Shown in pieces: positions 10,150 to 19,533 of a stretch of 64,000 nucleotides of DNA. The position numbers and the translations under genes were made by a program. The first letter of the stretch is position 1, and every line of letters begins with the position of its first letter. The notes under the pieces were generated by a model. It worked only from the letters and a program-made list of their open reading frames with translations, was not told where the DNA came from and did no database searches. The DNA is from Globisporangium splendens (Eukaryota; Oomycota; Peronosporomycetes; Pythiales; Pythiaceae), in the NCBI GenBank assembly GCA_006386115.1, contig VFIW01000018.1, positions 496,001 to 560,000 of the forward strand. Reading direction: 5' to 3'.

Positions 10150-12021
10150 CTATACGAGCAGCTGGAGCTGCATCTCGAGCTCGATCTTCATGGCGTCGTG
10201 GTACGCAAAGTCTGCGACCATGCCCTCGAAAAGCGCCGTGAGCTCCTCGATGTCCACCTCGTGTCGCGTTCGCGGGTTCTGCTTGCACTTGGCCACGAGC
10301 GCGAGAAACTCTTGTTCGTTGAGCTGGCCGCGGATCTTGCGCAGCACGACGAGCTTGTCCGAGCGCGGGAACTTGGCCGCGTGGGCTTCCATGTAGTTGG
10401 TGCTGTACTCGTCCATCTCAAAGATGATGAACATGCGGCCGCACATGTGCACTTTGGCGCCGACGTAGAAGTCGTCGAGCACCAGGTACGCGCCACTGCC
10501 GCCGCTGCTCGCTCGTCCACTGTTACTACCAGGAGTAGTGCTTGAATTCGCACTGTCGCGTCGTTCGACGCGCATGCGCTCGAGGAACTTGCCGCCGACG
10601 ATGCCGGCGTTGCGCTGGATCGGCTCCGAGATCAAGATGCTCTGATCCGAGACGATGATCGAGATGATGAACCGGCGGTGGATGTCTTCCGGTTGCGTCG
10701 TGTCGAACCGCGCACGGAACCGCAGCACCTCGGTGTTGTCAAGCGGCTCGAGGCTCTTCAGTGGCGCCTTGGGCAGCAAGTGGTAGCAGGACTGCAGCGA
10801 GTCGTCCTCCAACCCAAAACCATCGTGCGGAGGGGGCACAAACGGCGGCACGTCTTTCGGGTCGTCCTTGACGATGATGGCTTTGGACAACGGCATGTGC
10901 TGGTCCTCGTACCACTGGCGCGTCGAGTCGTCAGCGTCCAGCAGCAAGATGCGGCGATTGAAGATCTGTAGGTACTTGCCGATCGCGAAATCTTCCCAGG
11001 AGTAGAAATTCTGTGCACTCTTTGCGAGACTCTCCTCGGTTTCTTCGTCGCAGACGGCAGCACAAGCCTGCTTGGCAGGATCTTTCGAGAGTTTGGTGCG
11101 ATTCAGCGGCTTCGGGAATGGGTCACAGCCAGAGTTGCGCTCATAGGACTCGAGGATCTCGATCGTGTTGTCCACGAGGAAGAAGTGTACTGTGTACCGG
11201 TGCTTGATGCCGTAGAGCTTCTCCGTGTCGTCCCAGATCGCGAAAAAGTGGAGCACGTGACGGTCGTGGTCCAAGAACCGCCGCAAATGGTCGCTTGGCC
11301 GCGCGAATTTACCGAGTGTCGCTTCCATGAAGTCTTTCATCGGGTACTGCTTCTTGCCGTAGTTAGCATCGGGATCCTGACCCGTTTCGCGCGCCATGTG
11401 TGCCTTACGGATCTCCGTGCACGCATCGTGTGGCAGCTCTTCGTCCTGGGGAACGAAAATGGACTGAGAGCTCAAAAACTGTCTCGTGGAAGGATCTGCC
11501 GTGATCAAATGGAACGTGCGGCCGTAGATCGCGAGTTCGCGGCCGACATTGAGGTGGTGGAAGCTGAAGAACTGCATGTTGCCCTGCTGGTCGCACTCGG
11601 GCATCGGGATGCGGTGCCGCTTGACGAAGTTGCCCTGCAGGATGCCGCTGTTCTCGACCTTGGGCTCCGTGATCATGATCGTGTTGTCCTCGAGGTAGCA
11701 CATGATCTCGCACTTGCGCACGCGGTAGTTCTCGTAGTTGCTCTCGTGCACTGCCTCGAGGAAATAGCCACCAAAGCGGAGCACTTTCTTGTCGTTCGCG
11801 ATAAAGTTCAAGCGGAATGGCTTACCGATCGTCAGTGCTGCGACACCGCTCTCGAGCGTCGAGAAGCCAGCCTCGCCCTGCCGCTCGAGCTCGCGCACGT
11901 AGAACGAAGCCGGCTTTGAGTTCCCGAGCGCATGACCGCGCGTCTTGGGCTCTGTGTCGCCGTGCCGCCGGAACATCATCGGCACAGCCTGCTGCCTCTC
12001 CAGCATCGCGTGGCTCGGCAT
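10150..12021 (-). CDS. EF-hand domain-containing protein family (EFHC1/EFHC2/RIB72-like), three DM10 domains
   Basis: An intronless 623-residue protein with three DM10 (DUF1126) modules. Module 1 starts near KKVLRFGGYFLEAV, module 2 near DRHVLHFFAIWDD and module 3 near EVLRFRARFDTT. Each contains the family pattern of a beta-rich half ending in EPxxxNSGIxxGxFxxR (seen as EPKVENSGILQGNFVKR and EPIQRNAGIVGGKFLER) and a YxxxDFxVGxxxxxxGR half. A C-terminal helical region follows (EELTALFEGMV...), where relatives carry EF-hands. RIB72/EFHC proteins line the inside of axonemal doublet microtubules, so this gene implies a flagellum or recent flagellate ancestry. The frame is open upstream to 12321, but that part is unlike the family; the start at 12021 (MPSHAML) was chosen. 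A start 15 bp downstream is also possible. Confidence 0.88.
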   Translation of the reverse strand: MPSHAMLERQQAVPMMFRRHGDTEPKTRGHALGNSKPASFYVRELERQGEAGFSTLESGVAALTIGKPFRLNFIANDKKVLRFGGYFLEAVHESNYENYRVRKCEIMCYLEDNTIMITEPKVENSGILQGNFVKRHRIPMPECDQQGNMQFFSFHHLNVGRELAIYGRTFHLITADPSTRQFLSSQSIFVPQDEELPHDACTEIRKAHMARETGQDPDANYGKKQYPMKDFMEATLGKFARPSDHLRRFLDHDRHVLHFFAIWDDTEKLYGIKHRYTVHFFLVDNTIEILESYERNSGCDPFPKPLNRTKLSKDPAKQACAAVCDEETEESLAKSAQNFYSWEDFAIGKYLQIFNRRILLLDADDSTRQWYEDQHMPLSKAIIVKDDPKDVPPFVPPPHDGFGLEDDSLQSCYHLLPKAPLKSLEPLDNTEVLRFRARFDTTQPEDIHRRFIISIIVSDQSILISEPIQRNAGIVGGKFLERMRVERRDSANSSTTPGSNSGRASSGGSGAYLVLDDFYVGAKVHMCGRMFIIFEMDEYSTNYMEAHAAKFPRSDKLVVLRKIRGQLNEQEFLALVAKCKQNPRTRHEVDIEELTALFEGMVADFAYHDAMKIELEMQLQLLV

Positions 12022-12520
12022 CGCTCTCTCTATAGGCTTGGCGCGTGCTGCTATTGATCTCGAAGACGGCTTCGAGGCGAAAAGCACGACTGGGACGTGT
12101 GTGTGCACCTGTTGCTCTCTTTTGCGCTGACAGCAACGAGCAGCTGCAGTATCCAAGAATGCCGCAACCGGCACCACCTGCGTGCGCGCATGGCCACTTC
12201 GCAGCGCTCTCTGTTCTATTGATACCACACCGCATGCGCTTGAAATAGCGCCATTCTGATGCGAATCGAGCAAGAACGCCATGCACGATCCTTTCATTTT
12301 GCGAGCTATTTGTGTACCCATTCGGCACTGATCTTGTTACAAACATCCAACGAAACAGACCGTTCAATGTTAATTAAAATACTGTTCTTTGAGTATACTG
12401 TTCTTTGATATGATTCTGACTCCCCGTTATGTGCTGAAACGAACCATCTAATGAGGTTGCGCGAAGGTTGATCCAGAGGGTTGTCATTGTGCAGGTTGCA
12501 CTTTGCAGTCACCTGTCACC
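12022..12520. promoter_or_regulatory. Divergent promoter region, EFHC-like and FANCL
   Basis: Between head-to-head genes. It contains AGGTTGCGCGAAGGTTG at 12454-12470, the shared GGTTG direct repeat, about 50-65 bp before the FANCL start. Two more GGTTG copies follow at about 12478 and 12494. No gene seen. Confidence 0.4.
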
Positions 12521-13834
12521 ATGACGCATTGGCCAAGAACGCCATTCGCTCCTGACAATGCGCGCCTGACGAGCTTCTCGGGCTTCGTGCGCGTCGGCCA
12601 CGACGAGTTCAAAGTGCGCGTGCGCAGCATCACGTACCCCAGCAGCAGCACGCGCATGTGCTTCGACACCGCGCAACTGGACGTCGAGCCGCGGCTCGCT
12701 GCGATCCTCGCGAGCCAGGAAGACACGCTCAAGGTACGTCATTCGGCACGAGCTACGCATTGACTGGTTCGTGCGATTGTTCATAGAAACATCAATGCGG
12801 TGCACTATGGGCGTGTTTGACAGTAGATCCGATTGGCGCAGTCGTCGTCCCTCGAGAGCTTCATCAAGGAACTGGAGGAGCTCGTCGCGATCTGCGCGCC
12901 GCCAACGACGCTGCAGCCGGCGCTTCCGAGCGCCGCGTACTACACGCGTCTCATGGCCGAGCTTGACGCCATCGGCTGGAACCACTTGCTGGAGCTCAGC
13001 GACGACCTGCACTCGTTGGAGCTGCAGACCCACGATGCAGCCAAGCGCAAGCACGCGATCCGACTGCAGCTGCCGCTCGAGTGTCCGCCGCGCTCGGCGC
13101 CGATGTGCTTTGTCGACGCTCCCGAACCGTTTGAGCTCGTGTGGGATGCACAAGAGGCTTCAGCAATAGTTGGAGGGTGCTACTATATGCTGAAGGACGT
13201 ACTGCAGCAGTTTGACGCGTTTCTGAGCAAATTCCAGTCGTTCTGGGACGTCCTCGACGATCTTGACACCAAGACGTGCGTGCTGGAGCCGCATCGGCCC
13301 ACGCGCGCAACAGCGAGGCGGCGTGTCGCGCTGCAGAAGCACGCGTCACTGCAGATTGAGGTCGATCCTGAGCATCCGCGCGCGATCTGCGAACTGAGTT
13401 TCTTTGGAAACGACGCGACAGTGGGACCATTGCGCGAGAAATGGAGCGAGGGTGTCTTCCTGTGGGACGAAACGCTGCCGTTGCGCGACAACCTTGAGAG
13501 CATCTTGGATGTTGAGTTCCCGTCGCCAACGCATACGCTGGCGGACGAATTTGCCATCGAGTGCGGCATTTGCTACTGCTATCGCCTGGAAGTGGATGTG
13601 CCGTCGTCATCTAAGGGAACGGCAACGGTGACTGGCGAACGTCCTCATGCAGCGCAGCCCAGGACCATGATCCCCGACAAACTCTGCGAGAATAGCAAAT
13701 GCAACCGTCCGTTCCACGAGAAATGCCTGTTTGACTGGCTTAAGGCGCTCCCAACGGCGCGGCAGTCGTTCAACACTGTGTTTGGCGAGTGTCCATACTG
13801 TCGCGAAGCGATTAGCGCAAAATTCCTGCCATGA
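12521..13834 (+). CDS. FANCL: FANCL, Fanconi anaemia E3 ubiquitin ligase
   Basis: Two exons, 12521-12733 and 12827-13834 (GTACGT...GTAG intron of 93 bp, phase 0), give 406 residues. An N-terminal ELF-like part is followed by two UBC-RWD-like lobes (for example YYTRLMAELDAIGWNHLLEL, and a second lobe ending LRDNLESILDVEFP). The diagnostic C-terminal RING/PHD-like domain reads ECGICYCYRL, then CENSKCNRPFHEKCLFDWLK, then ALPTARQSFNTVFGECPYC with the expected metal-binding Cys/His. FANCL monoubiquitinates FANCD2 and FANCI during interstrand-crosslink repair. The RQSFNxxFGECPYC ending is specific to FANCL. Length is close to the animal protein. Regulation: a GGTTG direct repeat sits directly upstream. 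Confidence 0.95.
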
Positions 13835-14081
13835 TATCAACATTATCCACACAAAGTTGTTACGACGATCGGGTGCGTGAGCCTCATTAAAGCACATGTT
13901 TATTTTGATTTTAAAAATGTGTACAATGGTCTTTGTGTGAATTTCTCACAAAACAAACTGTTGCATCGGCTGCCACCACTGCAGCAGCGAGTACTGATCT
14001 CTTCTTTTATCGCAACAAGGCGCTCTCGATCTCTACAAGCAAGTAACATCTACAGGCAGGACAAATGCTTGGAATCAAACT

Positions 14082-16133
14082 TTATGGCTCAGGTTTCACG
14101 TCACCATTGGCACCAGCACTCTCCGTTTTGACTGTCGCGCTGCTGTCGTTTGCCTCACGCACCAAGTTGATGGAACCGTCGTCGTTCACACGGATTCGGT
14201 TCGATGGCTTTCCACCTGTACTCTGGTCCTCGTCCTGATCACCGTCCGACTGTCTTCGATCGCGACGTCTGTTGCCTCCTCTGTCGTTGCGGTACGGATG
14301 AGCGCGGCTACTTCCTCCAGAACGGCGAGACGACGATCCGTAGCGGCTCGGCATCTCGGATCTGCTGCTGTCCTGCTGACGGTGGCCGCGACCTCGTTGC
14401 TGCAATTGCCGCCCGTGGTTCGTGCGCGATCGGTCGTGGTACCTCTTGTTGGTTTTCTCGGCGGGAAAGTCGTCCTCAGTGGCCTTGCGCAGCAAGATGC
14501 GCCACTTCTTGCTACTGGGCTGTGAACTGCTTCCAATTGGCGCGCCGAAACGCCATGACGAGCGGTTAAAGTCCTCGTCGGGGACTTCCACGACCTGTGG
14601 CTGTGCAGCAGCGTCTTCCATTGGCGCAGCTTCCGTTTTGCTTTCTCCGTTGGTGGTGTCAGCGTCCATGTCAACGTCCTCCTCCATTGCACTAGGTGCA
14701 CCATTGCTTTCGGCCATGACGTCATCGCTGGCAGCAGCAGCCGAAACCTCCGTCTTGACTTGCTTTGTCTGTGGTGGAATCTCTTGACTCAGCGCGATCA
14801 GCGCACGACCCGCGGTGTAGGGATCTTGAAACACCACGGTGCAGGAACTGTCGTTGATCCACTCGACGTACGACGGGCCGTACCCGACAAAGTACTCCAA
14901 CACGTCGTTCGTGCGCACCTGTTGGAACTGATCGTCGAGGGAGTACATGTGGATCGCATCGTCCCGGAACTCGACCATCGTGTCACCTCGGACATCACAG
15001 CGTTCACGTCCAACCTTCGCGTTCGCAGGCTTCAATTTCGCGCTCGCATCGTCTTGATCCGCGGTCGGCAGGCCAAACTTGCGCGCGCGCTCGAGCAGTT
15101 TTTCCTTCTCACGCTGCTTTTCCGCCCACTCCTCTTGGGTCATACCCTCTGCGAGCGCACGTACGGTCTCCGTCGAGTACTCGACCGCAAACTCTGGTGT
15201 CTGGAAACGCTTCATGCGCTGCTCGCGCTTGTTCACTTCATCTTGGCTAGTCAGGTCGAAGCCCGTGGCGAACCCTGGCTGCACTGCACCCGTGCGCTGC
15301 AGCTTGCGGATCGTCTTGGGGTCAATGAACGTCTTGATGCTTGGGGGCACAAAATCGCCTCCAAAGCGCTCGGCACGGCGCTTGGCGGCGTCGTACGCTT
15401 GTTGATACGCGTTCCGCTCCTGTGGCGTCACGAGGTCCTCTTTGCCCGACGGATCAGCTCGCACGATCGTACCTGGGATCATATTCGCGACATCCAATGG
15501 CGCATCGTACACTGGCGTGAACACGATGTTGCGGAACGTCGCGGGCGTATCCCAGGTCGTCAACGCGACTTGCTGCACCGGCACAAAGCTGGCGTCCACG
15601 TACTTTGCGATCGTGTCCACGCCCACTTGCGCGCCAATGCCGAACACGAGCACGCCCTGCTGCACGACGATCCAGTACGGCACAAAATCTTGCAACGAGC
15701 ACGTTCTCCCCGCAAAAACCTGTGCGAGATCCACTTCCTTGCCCTGCTGTCCTGGCTTGGCGACGTGTTTGCGCCACACGACCTCGGTGTTGCCGCTGAA
15801 GCCGACGGCCACTTCGTACGCCCATTGGCTGAGCTGCTCGCCCAAGCGCGGCGGCGCGAATCCAACACGGAAATCCTCGCGCGCCGTGGCTTCGAACTGC
15901 ACGACGATCGCTCCCGGTAGCGGTGGGGTGACTGCCGTCGGGCTCTCGGACACATCTGCCGCGGTCTGTGCTGGCTCCTGCGGCTGCTCTGGCAGCTCTT
16001 CGGAGTCCTGAGCAGCAGACGCATCAGTTGCAGCTGCGGGTGCGTCCTGTGCCGTCGCGCCGACGCTCTTCCAGCCGCGGTACCGGCCGTAACACACACC
16101 TAACTGGAGCTCTTTGCTCTCGGTCGACGCCAT
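14082..16133 (-). CDS. NCBP3: NCBP3-like cap-binding/RNA export protein with N-terminal FAMeT-like domain
   Basis: An intronless 683-residue protein. Residues ~75-220 form a beta-rich domain (VVQFEATAREDFRVGFAPP, EVVWRKHVAKPGQQG, FVPYWIVVQQGVLVFGIG) resembling farnesoic-acid O-methyl-transferase-like/DUF3421-type sugar-binding modules. A Lys/Arg/Glu helical linker with AERFGGDFVPPS and ARKFGLPT resembles the short THO1/MOS11-type RNA-binding motif. The RRM-like core HMYSLDDQFQQVRTNDVLEY, GYGPSYVEWINDSSCTVVF matches NCBP3. The tail has SWRFGAP, KKWRILLRKATEDDFP and an Arg/Gly/Ser-rich end. NCBP3 works with cap-binding and TREX components in mRNA export. The N-terminal beta domain is an unusual addition. 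The start at 16133 (MASTESKELQLG) was chosen over an upstream ATG in a leader-like stretch. Confidence 0.75.
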   Translation of the reverse strand: MASTESKELQLGVCYGRYRGWKSVGATAQDAPAAATDASAAQDSEELPEQPQEPAQTAADVSESPTAVTPPLPGAIVVQFEATAREDFRVGFAPPRLGEQLSQWAYEVAVGFSGNTEVVWRKHVAKPGQQGKEVDLAQVFAGRTCSLQDFVPYWIVVQQGVLVFGIGAQVGVDTIAKYVDASFVPVQQVALTTWDTPATFRNIVFTPVYDAPLDVANMIPGTIVRADPSGKEDLVTPQERNAYQQAYDAAKRRAERFGGDFVPPSIKTFIDPKTIRKLQRTGAVQPGFATGFDLTSQDEVNKREQRMKRFQTPEFAVEYSTETVRALAEGMTQEEWAEKQREKEKLLERARKFGLPTADQDDASAKLKPANAKVGRERCDVRGDTMVEFRDDAIHMYSLDDQFQQVRTNDVLEYFVGYGPSYVEWINDSSCTVVFQDPYTAGRALIALSQEIPPQTKQVKTEVSAAAASDDVMAESNGAPSAMEEDVDMDADTTNGESKTEAAPMEDAAAQPQVVEVPDEDFNRSSWRFGAPIGSSSQPSSKKWRILLRKATEDDFPAEKTNKRYHDRSRTNHGRQLQQRGRGHRQQDSSRSEMPSRYGSSSRRSGGSSRAHPYRNDRGGNRRRDRRQSDGDQDEDQSTGGKPSNRIRVNDDGSINLVREANDSSATVKTESAGANGDVKPEP

Positions 16134-16374
16134 CTTGGTGATGCTGGAAATAGGTGGGGGGAGCAATAAAGGGGGCAGGTGCGGTCGTTTACTTATTGCG
16201 AATACAGTGCAATGCATCACTCACCCAATAAACTTTGACTGGGTAATTGGGTTGATTACTGTAATGTAGCCGAAATAAATAAACGATCTCTTTCGGGTGA
16301 ATGGGTGATTTTGTCGCTAAGTGCGATTGCTCCTCACCATAAGAAAAGCATATCAAGGAGCAAGAAGGCGCACG

Positions 16375-16942
16375 ATGGCGGAGAACAAGATGAACGATGC
16401 GGTGACCAAGATGATGGACAGCTTGGACCGCAAGGTGCTCCGCGACCTGCAGGTGCGTTAATGCTCCACGTGTGCATTGCGTGTCTGTTAAAGCGCACCA
16501 TATGGGCTGGTTGCGTTGCAAGCAGCGCACAGAGCTCTTGATATGGTCATGTGTCGTGTGGGGTTCTGATGGTCGCTGTTGTCTTATGTCCCAATAGAAA
16601 AGCGGCTACACGTGCAGCGCCAAGTGCTTTGACAACAAGAACTGGTCGGCCGAGCAGTTGCAGCAGTGCGTCGAGCGCTGCCAGATGCCGATGCAGCAGA
16701 TCCAGAACTACATGCAGCAGGAGATGCAGTCGTTCCAGAACCGCATCCAGCGATGCGCCATGGACTGCCAGGATCGCGCGCGCGATGCGTTGGGCACCGG
16801 CCAGCCGAGCGAATCCCAGATGGCGAGCGCGCAGAAGGGCATGGAATCGTGCGTGAATCAGTGCGTGGACTCGCACATCAAGATCCTCCCGACGCTCCAC
16901 AAGCGCGTCGAAGATGCCGTGAACCAAGTCAAGCAGCAGTAG
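16375..16942 (+). CDS. FAM136A: FAM136A-like mitochondrial intermembrane-space protein
   Basis: Two exons, 16375-16452 and 16598-16942 (GTGCGT...AATAG intron of 145 bp, phase 0), give 140 residues, close to the usual ~138. Paired CxxxC motifs are spaced along a helical protein: CSAKC, CVERC, CAMDC and CVNQC. Each pair sits in a coiled-coil-like helix (MQQEMQSFQNRIQR). This twin CxxxC layout is that of the FAM136A (DUF842) family, found in mitochondria. Its biochemical role is not well settled. The gene starts 241 bp from the divergently transcribed NCBP3-like gene. The upstream region has repeats of TGGGTGAT/TGGGTAATT and a TAAGTGCG element at 16318-16325. Confidence 0.93.
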
Positions 16943-17265
16943 ACGCAGATTCATATGGCAAAGAAAAGCAAGAAAATAGAGCACATATGAGTGAAGGTAC
17001 TCTTGCGCATGTGCGCATTTGGAGACGTGAGCAGTACAGTAATATGCAACGATTCATTCATGATCTATTCTGTTACTATTTAGTGTGCTGTGAGGTGCAA
17101 CACCATGAACGAAGAATGGTTGCACGATGCTGGCTTCACAAGAATGGGTTGGCATGGTCACATTAATGACTATCAAATTATGGACTTTAGGTATAAGTAA
17201 GTTGTAGATCGCCAGAGCACTCTGTGTGCCAACCTCCACTGCAAAAGCGCTTTTGATACTTTTCG

Positions 17266-18780
17266 TCACGATGCGGCTGTGTATCCTTCACGACGAACTT
17301 TTTCAGTCTCTGAGAACTCGAATAGTTTATTTGTCACGTACGATATGGTCACTCGCTCGGGTGGACTGCTCTTGGTCATCAACTCGACGAGATTCCACTG
17401 CTTGTCGCTCATCGATAGCGGACGGCGTGGGATGCTTCCCCTTTTCACTCGAAATTTGACAACAGCATCAAGCATGCTTCCTCCCCATGGAATCTCGCCT
17501 GTCACGGCCTCCGAAATGCACATGGCGGACGAATACGCGTTGGATGCAAGGGAAGGTCGCTCGCCGATCAGATACTCGGGCGATCTCCAATTAACAGCAC
17601 CCATTTTTCCCACGTTTACCATGACTTCAGCTTCGCCCAAGATCGCACTTAACCCAAAGTCAATCAACTTCGCTGTGCCGTCCATGCCAATCAAAACGTT
17701 GTCGCACTTGAGGTCGTCAATATGATGCTCGCCAAATCCCGGTACCTTTGCGTTCCCATCGGAGCCAATCACAATGTTATGGCATCGGAGGTTGCCATGG
17801 ACGATTCCGCGCTCATGAAGATATTGAAGACCAAGCGCTGCTTGATGCAGATACTTCCATTCTAGCTGTTGCTGACCTGGAACTGCTAATTTTTCGAGTA
17901 GCCATGTGCCATGCTCGTAGACAAGAAATGGCGGCGAAGCAATGTGACATGCACCAAAAAGCTTCCTCACGTGCGGGTGATTCAATTGGTACCACCGCGA
18001 TGTTGCTTCTTCAAATTTTGCCACCTCAAGGCTTGTAGAAGCAATTGTCACTGCGGTTTCCAGCCATTTCCCGTCGTATTCGGTGTCGCCATTGCTATTT
18101 TCGATCTGACTCCACTTGTTGAATTCAACATCTTCTTGAGATATAAACCAAAGCGGACGCGTTGGTATATCAAACTGACAAGTGCGTCGTAGCCGACCTG
18201 CCACTCGTTGAAGGTGTTGTTCAGCCTCTGGGTCCATGGTCTGCCGGATTTCGTGGTCAAGAAGTGTGACTGCATTGTGTTTACCGCGGTCATCGTCAAG
18301 TCCACGAAGTAAGTTTTCGTCTTTTCGTAGGTTCTCATAGAGACGCCGTCGGCATACCACTTCGTCTTTAGTCCACTGCTTCTTCCATTCCGCGTCCGTT
18401 TGGATCAAATTCTGTAATACAGTGAAGTGGTCTAGCTCTTCGTGAAGCTCTTGGATGCCGCGCAAGGACGCACGACAGGATATAAATCTAGAAAGCTCAC
18501 TGACCTTGCGTTTGCACCGATGTAGAAGTCGGCAGAACCGGAATATAATAATGATGAATGTTGATGCAGCTTCAAAATAGTATTCAAGCATCATTCTATG
18601 CTCCACCATCTGGCAGCTGATGCAGCCCAATCGCGCCATGAATTTGGTAGCCACAATCTCGAACTCAAACGTTGCTGCACATAGTGCTCTCATAGTTTCC
18701 AGAGTTCCAAAAACTAGGAGAGCATCGCCGTCGCCGTCAAGTAGTGCACCGATTTCAACCAAAAACTCACACGCATGAAG
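17266..18780 (-). CDS. TKL-type protein kinase domain part of a split ankyrin-kinase locus
   Basis: A 505-codon open frame continuing in the same frame as the ankyrin part upstream, from which it is separated only by a TAG at 18781-18783. It starts with the rest of an ankyrin repeat (HACEFLVEIGALLDGDG), then a helical regulatory region (FRFCRLLHRCKRKVSELSRF, IQELHEELDHFTVLQNL), then the kinase domain from about residue 240. The kinase has ATSRWYQLNHPHVRKLFGAC (alpha-C) and YLHERGIVHGNLRCHNIVIG. The catalytic segment then appears a second time as DDLKCDNVLIGMDGTAKLID with a proper DFG. The first copy has GNLR and GFG instead of catalytic Asp residues, and no clear VAIK lysine is seen, so activity is doubtful. 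The P-site NWRSPEYL and WGGSMLDAVVKFRVKRG are typical of oomycete TKL kinases. Confidence 0.7.
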   Translation of the reverse strand, partial: LHACEFLVEIGALLDGDGDALLVFGTLETMRALCAATFEFEIVATKFMARLGCISCQMVEHRMMLEYYFEAASTFIIIIFRFCRLLHRCKRKVSELSRFISCRASLRGIQELHEELDHFTVLQNLIQTDAEWKKQWTKDEVVCRRRLYENLRKDENLLRGLDDDRGKHNAVTLLDHEIRQTMDPEAEQHLQRVAGRLRRTCQFDIPTRPLWFISQEDVEFNKWSQIENSNGDTEYDGKWLETAVTIASTSLEVAKFEEATSRWYQLNHPHVRKLFGACHIASPPFLVYEHGTWLLEKLAVPGQQQLEWKYLHQAALGLQYLHERGIVHGNLRCHNIVIGSDGNAKVPGFGEHHIDDLKCDNVLIGMDGTAKLIDFGLSAILGEAEVMVNVGKMGAVNWRSPEYLIGERPSLASNAYSSAMCISEAVTGEIPWGGSMLDAVVKFRVKRGSIPRRPLSMSDKQWNLVELMTKSSPPERVTISYVTNKLFEFSETEKVRREGYTAAS

Positions 18781-19533
18781 CTACCTCCGAACCGCGGCCC
18801 AGCGGAGTGGCGTGCTTCCATTCTTGTCTTCATCGTCAAGCAAAGCTCCCCAAGCAATCAATTGGCTGCAAGTGTCGACATGGCCCATCTCAGAAGCAAT
18901 TGACAGTGATGTTCTTCCGTTCTTGTCTTTCTGATAAACCGACGACCCAACTTTACAAAGCAGTGCACAGATGTCGGTGCAACCCTCGCAAGCTGCATAG
19001 GATAGAGGCGTTTTTCCTTCGTCGTCTTCCCCATCAGGTGACGCTCCTTGCTTGATCAAACACAAGCATGTGTCTCTGTGCCGACCTGCCGCGGCGTATG
19101 TTAGAGGCATCCTTCCGATCAAGTCCTTCACGAACGATGCCCCATTCACCAACAGAAGCGCACAAATGTCAGTGTGACCATACGCGGCGGCGTATGAAAG
19201 CGGAGTTCGTTGATGATCGTCGCTCCAGTCCAATGCTTTTCCAATTCCGGTGTTCTCTTCGGCGGAATAAGCGCTGGTTCCTACATCCGTCATCGCTTCA
19301 ATCAAAAGACTGCAAATTGCAATGTCTCCGACCTCAGCAGCATACGAAAGGGGCGATCTCTTGTTCGTGAAAATGTAGAACGGATTGCCATTGGGTGCAT
19401 CCGCAATTTGCAGTCGAGCTTCCCACACATCCCCACTGTCGATCGCGTTCATCAAAGCATTAGCTGCCTCAGTAATCGGAGCCAATAGATTGGCGATAGA
19501 TGGTGACCACACCTGTTTGTCAGACCGTGGCAC
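18781..19533 (-). CDS. Ankyrin-repeat N-terminal part of the same locus, ending in TAG
   Basis: 250 codons with five to six ankyrin repeats. Clear units include SPLSYAAEVGDIAICSLLIE, TPLSYAAAYGHTDICALLLV, MPLTYAAAGRHRDTCLCLIK, TPLSYAACEGCTDICALL and TSLSIASEMGHVDTCSQLI. The last repeat starts STPLRWAAVRR and is cut by TAG (18781-18783), after which the repeat resumes in frame. Ankyrin repeats followed by a helical region and a TKL kinase are a known oomycete domain order, so the two frames probably form one gene carrying a nonsense codon, or one joined by unusual splicing. The true start is uncertain: the frame opens at 19533 with MPRSDKQVW, and an open frame in another phase (19520-19726) may be a 5' exon. 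Confidence 0.65.
   Translation of the reverse strand: MPRSDKQVWSPSIANLLAPITEAANALMNAIDSGDVWEARLQIADAPNGNPFYIFTNKRSPLSYAAEVGDIAICSLLIEAMTDVGTSAYSAEENTGIGKALDWSDDHQRTPLSYAAAYGHTDICALLLVNGASFVKDLIGRMPLTYAAAGRHRDTCLCLIKQGASPDGEDDEGKTPLSYAACEGCTDICALLCKVGSSVYQKDKNGRTSLSIASEMGHVDTCSQLIAWGALLDDEDKNGSTPLRWAAVRR

Noticed and set aside
10129..12130. Plus-strand open frames overlapping the EFHC-like gene
   Set aside because: They are antisense shadows of a long conserved gene; their translations have no domain and follow the codon pattern of the minus strand.
14760..15920. 386-codon plus-strand frame opposite the NCBP3-like gene
   Set aside because: Rich in Arg/His/Leu as expected of an antisense shadow of GC-rich coding sequence; the minus strand carries recognisable domains.
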